Of a DNA stretch of 64,000 nucleotides, positions 59,605 to 64,000 are shown piece by piece. Each line of letters starts with the position of its first letter. Positions within the stretch are counted from its first letter, which is position 1. The DNA is taken from the NCBI GenBank assembly GCA_029959085.1, contig JARWIR010000017.1, positions 21,999,507-22,063,506 on the forward strand. Reading direction: 5' to 3'. Source of the DNA: Nemophila menziesii. Taxonomy: Eukaryota; Streptophyta; Magnoliopsida; Boraginales; Hydrophyllaceae. The notes under the pieces were generated by a model. It had not been told where the DNA came from. It saw only the letters and a list, made by a program, of their open reading frames with translations, and did no database searches. The position numbers and the translations under genes are program-made.

Positions 59605-59952
59605 TTTAAAATAGGTTACAAATAGAAAAATTCTCTGTAAAAATGTCAGCCTTGTAATTACTATATTTCCACCTACCTTTGAAATCGAATCTCAGGATAG
59701 AGTACTTTCGATAAAAATAAAATCATATATTAGAATTCAACCCCCTTTCTCTCTCTAGGGCTGCTTCATACTCATGGTACTCTCTCCCTTTATCTGTTTC
59801 CACTTATGTTTTAGTTTCCAATTCAGACTATATTGTATAATTCTAAATTAATTCAATTTTTAACTCCAACTTATAAAAGGTGGATTTTCTATGCAATGGG
59901 AAACCCTTTTATTTAGTAATTCTGTTACTCTGGAGTATATGTCTTGCGTTGT
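59605..59952. other. Short intergenic segment
   Basis: Unassigned sequence between the palindrome-array element and the copia element. A C/T-rich patch at 59740-59800 resembles a leader sequence but no gene follows. Confidence 0.4.
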
Positions 59953-60235
59953 TGTTATGTTAGTGGTGTAGGTGGTTTCAATAGAATATAATATTAGTGA
60001 AAATATATTAAATCACGAGGCTTAATTTGGATAAATATTAGTGTAAAATGATAAGCAACACAATAAAGATGCTGAAAATACAGCTATACTAGAAGACAAA
60101 AGTAGTTAGACAGTTTTATATATGTATTGTGTGTGTATTATATTCCCTCTCATACTCTATATATATATTGATGTAATACAACACAACAAATACAATACAA
60201 AATATATCTTTTCTATATCTTTTCTTTCTTTATTA

Positions 60236-60247
60236 TGGTATCAGAGC
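60236..60247 (+). other. Primer binding site, tRNA-iMet
   Basis: TGGTATCAGAGC is complementary to the 3' end of plant initiator methionine tRNA, the standard copia primer. Confidence 0.9.
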
Positions 60248-60261
60248 TAAATGGGTAAAAC

Positions 60262-61283
60262 ATGAAGCAATTCTTAAATTCTTTTTTGCCATTAATGGCT
60301 ACAATTGCTTCTCCCAATTCTCGATTCTCTTCCGCTATCTCTCTCTCTCTCTTAAATTTTTTTTGTTTCCTTTCACTCGACATTGGTGATTCTTCCTCTT
60401 CTTCCCCAAATTCTTCACCAAATATTTCTTCCAGCACTGCAATTCCTGCTGGTCTTTTGCTTCTTCGCCAAAATTGGTTGAGTTTGGTTCAAGTTAAACT
60501 CGATTCTACAAATTACATTTTGTGGCGAGCTCATCTCAAAGCTCATGACTACTTATCTCATGTCAATGGTTTGATTTTGCAGCCTGCTTCAACAGATTCA
60601 GCTTATACAACGTGGCTTATTGAAGATCAACAGTTAAAAGTCTCGTTGCTGGCCTCTATGATTCCTTCAATCCTATCTCAGGTTGTGAAATTAACTCATG
60701 CTTTTGATGTTTGGCAAAAATTAAAGGAAATCTCAATGTTGAACTCATGTATATCAATTAAAAAATGAATTTATGAAACATTCAAAACGGCGATAAGCCT
60801 ATGAATGTCTATTTGGGTGAAATACAAGAATTGTGTGATGGTTTAGAAACTGCAGCTTCTACCTTACCTCTTGAGGATATGATCATGTATACATTGCGTG
60901 GCTTAACCTCTGAGTATAATCAATTCAAATCGAGCATTCGAATCTCAAATGCTAAATCACCGACTTTAAGCTTTCACTCGCTCGGTAGCTTGCTTGTTTT
61001 GGAGGAACTTCATATGAAAATATCAGAATCGTGTGCAATTTCTCCATCTCATACTGCACTGTTCACTAACCCTCAAGCTTCATCACCTCCTCAGTTCAAT
61101 AACAAGAATACCACTAGAGGTCGTGGGTTCAATTCTGGTTTTAGAGGCCGTGGTAGAGGCAGATCAGGTCGTGGTTCATCGCTTTTGGGTCAACCATCTG
61201 GTCCTTCTCCATCTCAAACTCATAATTCAGTTCCAACTTGTCAAATCTGTGCTAAATTTGGACACTCGGCGATTGATTGCTAA
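60262..61283 (+). pseudogene. copia gag
   Basis: MKQFLNSFLPLMATIASPNS leads into QVKLDSTNYILWRAHLKAHD, the copia gag N-terminal motif, and LIEDQQLKVSLLASMIPSIL. A frame break near 60770-60800 precedes IQELCDGLETAASTLPLEDM and YTLRGLTSEYNQFKSSI. An RG-rich stretch (RGRGFNSGFRGRGRGRSGRG) and CCHC knuckle CQICAKFGHSAIDC end the segment. Confidence 0.87.
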
Positions 61284-62790
61284 TATAGAGGTGATTTTAC
61301 TACTTTTACCTCTCCTCGAGCTCAACGTGTTGCATTAGCAGCTCAAGTCTCATCCTCAACTCAGGCTTCATCATCATCACAATCTTCATCATCATCTACT
61401 TATGATCCTGAGCTTTGGTACTTGGATTCTGGAGCTAACAGTCATGTTACAAATGACTCAACCTTACTTCAATCTTCTGCTCCTTAAAATGGTGCTAATG
61501 CTGTTTCAGTGGGTAATGGTAATGCTTTGCAGATTGCTAACATTGGTAATAGTAAGCTCTCCACCTCCTCTTGTGTGTTTAAGTTAAATTCTATTCTTTA
61601 TGTCCCTGAAATTACATCAAACTTACTGTCTATATCCAAATTCACTTCTAATAAGAATTGTGCTATGACTTTTACTGCTCAATCTGTGTCCATCTATGAT
61701 ATTCACTCTAATGCTCTATTGTTTCAGGGCTCTTGTAAGGGTGGGTTGTACTCTCTTCCCTTAGGTGGTCAGGTGAAATCATGTCCTTCATCTAGTTTAT
61801 CCATATTCAAGTGTCTCTCCTCTACTTCAAATAAATCTCTAGCTCAGCTGTGGCACTTTAGGCTTGGTCATCCATCAAGTTTTGCTTCATCAAAGTTATC
61901 TAGTTTGCTGCTAAGCTAGAATATTTTGGTGTTAAATGTATGGATTGTGCAGTGTCTAAGTCTCATAAGCAATCCTTTTCTCTTTATGTAACCTGTAGTT
62001 CAAAACCTTTTAATTTGATTCATAGTGATGTCTGGAGTCCTTCTCCAGTTTCATCTTCTTTGTTCAAATACTATGTAATATTTATTGATGATTTTTCTTG
62101 CTTTACTTGTGCATATCCTATTAAATACAAATCTTATTTTTTCTCAGTTTTCAAGTCATTTTATTCTATGGTTTTAACACAGTTTGATTCTAAAATAAAA
62201 ATTCTACAGTGATAATGGGGGTGAGTATCTTCGTCATGAATTTGAAGCTTTTAATCAATCGTGTGGCCTCATTCATCAAACCAGTTGTCCACATACACCT
62301 GAGCAAAATGTTGTCTCTAAAAGAAAACATAGACACCTAATTGAAACTACTTGTGCTCTTTTAAAACATGCCTCTCTTCCTCAAAAATATTGGATTGATG
62401 CATTAGCAACTGTAGTGTATTTGATCAATATTCTACCAACTCTTGTGTTAGATAATTCAAGTACATTTCAAACTTTGTTTCAAATTCTCCTAATCTATCT
62501 CATCTAAAAGTGTTTGGTTGTTTATGTTTTCCTTGGCTTAAACCTTACACTTCTCATAAACTATCTCCCATGTCAGAACCTTGTCTCTTCTTAGGCTATT
62601 GTAACACATAAAAAGGCTATTAATGTTTATCTCTTTTCAATCACATAATATATATATATCAAGACATGTTTTGTTTGATGAAAGTTCATTTCCTTTTCAA
62701 ACACCTACTTCAAATTCTTGAACTACTATTGATGAGTCACACTCATTATATTGTGACATTTTAACTCCACTATTAATCCTTATGCTATCT
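61284..62790 (+). pseudogene. copia protease and integrase
   Basis: Protease active site WYLDSGANSHVTND, then a stop (near 61486) and VSVGNGNALQIANIGNSKL. GAG-pre-integrase: LWHFRLGHPSSFASSKL. Integrase core after another stop: LIHSDVWSPSPV, YYVIFIDDFSCFTCAYPIK, then out-of-frame DNGGEYLRHEFEAFNQSCGL, HTPEQNVVSKRKHRHLIET. Several frameshifts and stops; inactive. Confidence 0.87.
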
Positions 62791-62879
62791 CTCATCCTTT
62801 TGGTTCTTCTGTTGAGTCTTTTTCATCAACATCACATGAGTCTTCTTCAGATTTATCAGATTCTTCTACTGAGTCTTCT

Positions 62880-63503
62880 TGTTGTAATTTTCTATCAAGA
62901 TTATCTTCAAATCACACTACTCAATAACCACAAACACAAGAAATTAAAGCGAGAAAGTAAGAACACAGATTTTATCGTGGTTCAGTCCAAATCAGACCTA
63001 CATCCACGTTGAGCTCCGATGAGAGGTGCTCGGCTACTAGAAATCACAAGAGATACAATATTTCAGTTCACCTTACAATACAAACCACACAATCGAATGA
63101 ATACCACTTCTAATCTAACTCTCGAACCCTAAACAAATGAATAAGGCTATCTAGTGATTAATCAAGATGATTATCACAAATTACACGAGATATTACAATC
63201 AAGAAGCTATCTAATCGATTACAAGAAGAATCAGAGGTTGATCTTCTACAAAACTAGGGTTAGTGTATGAGAGAGGCGAGAGAGAGCGCAGAAGTTGAGA
63301 GAGTAAGGGTTATGACTTCGGTCAACCCTCTTTCCCTTATATATGAGACAAAGACCACGAGCGAATGAGAGCCATTGGATGGTAATAAAATCAAGCGCAC
63401 GAGATTAAGCCACGTATATGCCACGTCCATAAGTAATCAGCCTATTAGAACATAACACTTCACATAATATATATATCAACCTCATATATATATATATTCT
63501 TCA
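62880..63503 (-). repeat. 3' LTR of a second copia element
   Basis: On minus it starts TGAAGAATATATA (63503), just after a purine-rich TTCAAGGTGGAGAT tract that serves as polypurine tract, and ends ATTACAACA at 62880. The adjacent 5 bp in the interrupted element are CTTCT (62875-62879), the expected TSD; the partner copy is beyond the window. A TATATATAAGGG box lies near 63345 on minus. Confidence 0.8.
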
Positions 63504-64000
63504 ATCTCCACCTTGAAGTGTTAAACCTCCACCTCCACCTGAAACTGCACCTCAAAGATTTCTAGCCAGCCTAAGCCATCTCCATCATCATCTCAGCCCA
63601 AAACACCTGCAAAATATCAACCAATAGAAAGCAAATCCAAGCAATGCTTGAACTTGACATTAGTAACAATTTTAGTACCAAAATCAGCAGGGTTATCCTC
63701 AGTAGCAACCTTTAACAACTTAACTTCACCACTAGCCAGTATATCTCTTATATAATGATACTTAACATCAATATGTTTGGTCCTTTCATGATATACTGGG
63801 TTTTTACTCAGTTGAATTGCACTTTGACTGTCAGAGAATATAGTAGCTTTACCTTTCACTATACAAGCCTCTGATGACAGATTTTGAAGCCAAATTGCTT
63901 CTTTAGAAGCATCAGTTATAGCCACATATTCAGCCTCAGTAGTGGACAAAGCCACTAAGGGTTGAAGTTGAGCCTTCCAAGAAATACAATTGCCTCCAAG
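63504..64000 (-). mobile_element. Ty1/copia element, 3' internal part
   Basis: Minus-strand copia RNase H followed by a ~110-bp 3' untranslated stretch and polypurine tract. The rest of the element lies to the right of the window. It is inserted in the other copia copy in opposite orientation. Confidence 0.88.
63617..64000 (-). CDS. copia RNase H C-terminal region, partial
   Basis: Removes RNA from the cDNA hybrid. LGGNCISWKAQLQPLVALST leads into TEAEYVAITDASKEAIWLQN (Glu motif), IFSDSQSAIQLSKNPVYHER (Asp motif), TKHIDVKYHYIRD and EDNPADFGTKIV (final Asp). No stop within the visible 128 codons, so this element may be recently active. The usual copia spelling is PADxxTK; here it is PADFGTK. 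Confidence 0.9.
   Translation of the reverse strand, partial: LGGNCISWKAQLQPLVALSTTEAEYVAITDASKEAIWLQNLSSEACIVKGKATIFSDSQSAIQLSKNPVYHERTKHIDVKYHYIRDILASGEVKLLKVATEDNPADFGTKIVTNVKFKHCLDLLSIG

Larger units (their letters stand above)
59953..62879 (+). mobile_element. Ty1/copia retrotransposon, 5' part
   Basis: A ~280-bp candidate LTR (about 59953-60232, boundaries uncertain) precedes the initiator-Met primer site. Coding order gag, protease, GAG-pre-integrase, integrase is copia-type. The element is cut at 62879 by a second copia element, in the linker between integrase and RT, so RT and RNase H are not in the window. Confidence 0.85.

Noticed and set aside
1..64000. tRNA or rRNA genes
   Set aside because: No cloverleaf-like sequence with A and B box signals was noticed; the only tRNA-related sequences are retroelement primer sites.

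Overview
This is plant nuclear DNA, almost certainly from a eudicot. The evidence is GT-AG introns, a two-domain plant fluoride exporter, an FBD-type F-box gene, a PPR pseudogene and a typical plant transposon set (plant L1-type LINEs, Athila-like Ty3/gypsy, Ty1/copia, hAT, and 9-bp-TSD DNA elements). I cannot name the species from the sequence. Only two host genes look functional: the 3' part of a fluoride exporter (FEX) at the left edge, and a three-exon F-box/FBD/LRR gene on the minus strand at 7.8-9.6 kb. Nearly everything else is transposon, mostly dead and nested.

Layout. 1-1066: last three exons of FEX. 1813-2271: TTAA-flanked MITE. 2334-7502: minus-strand LINE with a 17-bp target duplication. 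7791-9570: F-box gene. 10.5-12.5 kb: 3' remnants of two further LINEs, one carrying a 161-bp hAT MITE. 12.4-15.8 kb: poorly defined sequence, possibly one TIR element plus promoter-like DNA. 15.93-16.16 kb and 44.39-44.6 kb: two halves of one PPR pseudogene. They are separated by a hAT transposon (16162-44386) whose own body has taken at least five later insertions: a solo LTR, a deleted Athila-like element that itself holds a solo LTR, two 9-bp-TSD elements, and a minus-strand solo LTR that holds a full-length LINE. 45110-59604: a third 9-bp-TSD-type element, split by a complete Athila-like retrotransposon (LTRs 45810-47361 and 57211-58763, TSD ATGGA) whose integrase is in turn split by another solo LTR. 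59.9-62.9 kb: Ty1/copia element on plus, interrupted by a second copia element on minus that runs off the right edge.

Relative order of events can be read from target duplications, since each insertion interrupts something older. In the hAT locus the order is PPR gene, then hAT, then solo LTR, then LINE. On the right it is the palindrome-array element, then the Athila-like element, then a solo LTR.

The least familiar signals are three. (a) A nonautonomous DNA-element family with the order TIR, T-rich block, array of GTGTTC/GAACAC hairpins, A-rich block, TIR, present in three copies. (b) An inverted repeat TGATGTCTCC...GGAGACATCA at the 5' tip of all seven Athila-like LTRs, kept although the loops differ between two LTR subfamilies. 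(c) GC-rich clusters of ACCGGTATGCCGG-like palindromes downstream of the coding core in both Athila-like internal regions. I found no tRNA, rRNA, CRISPR or organellar sequence.
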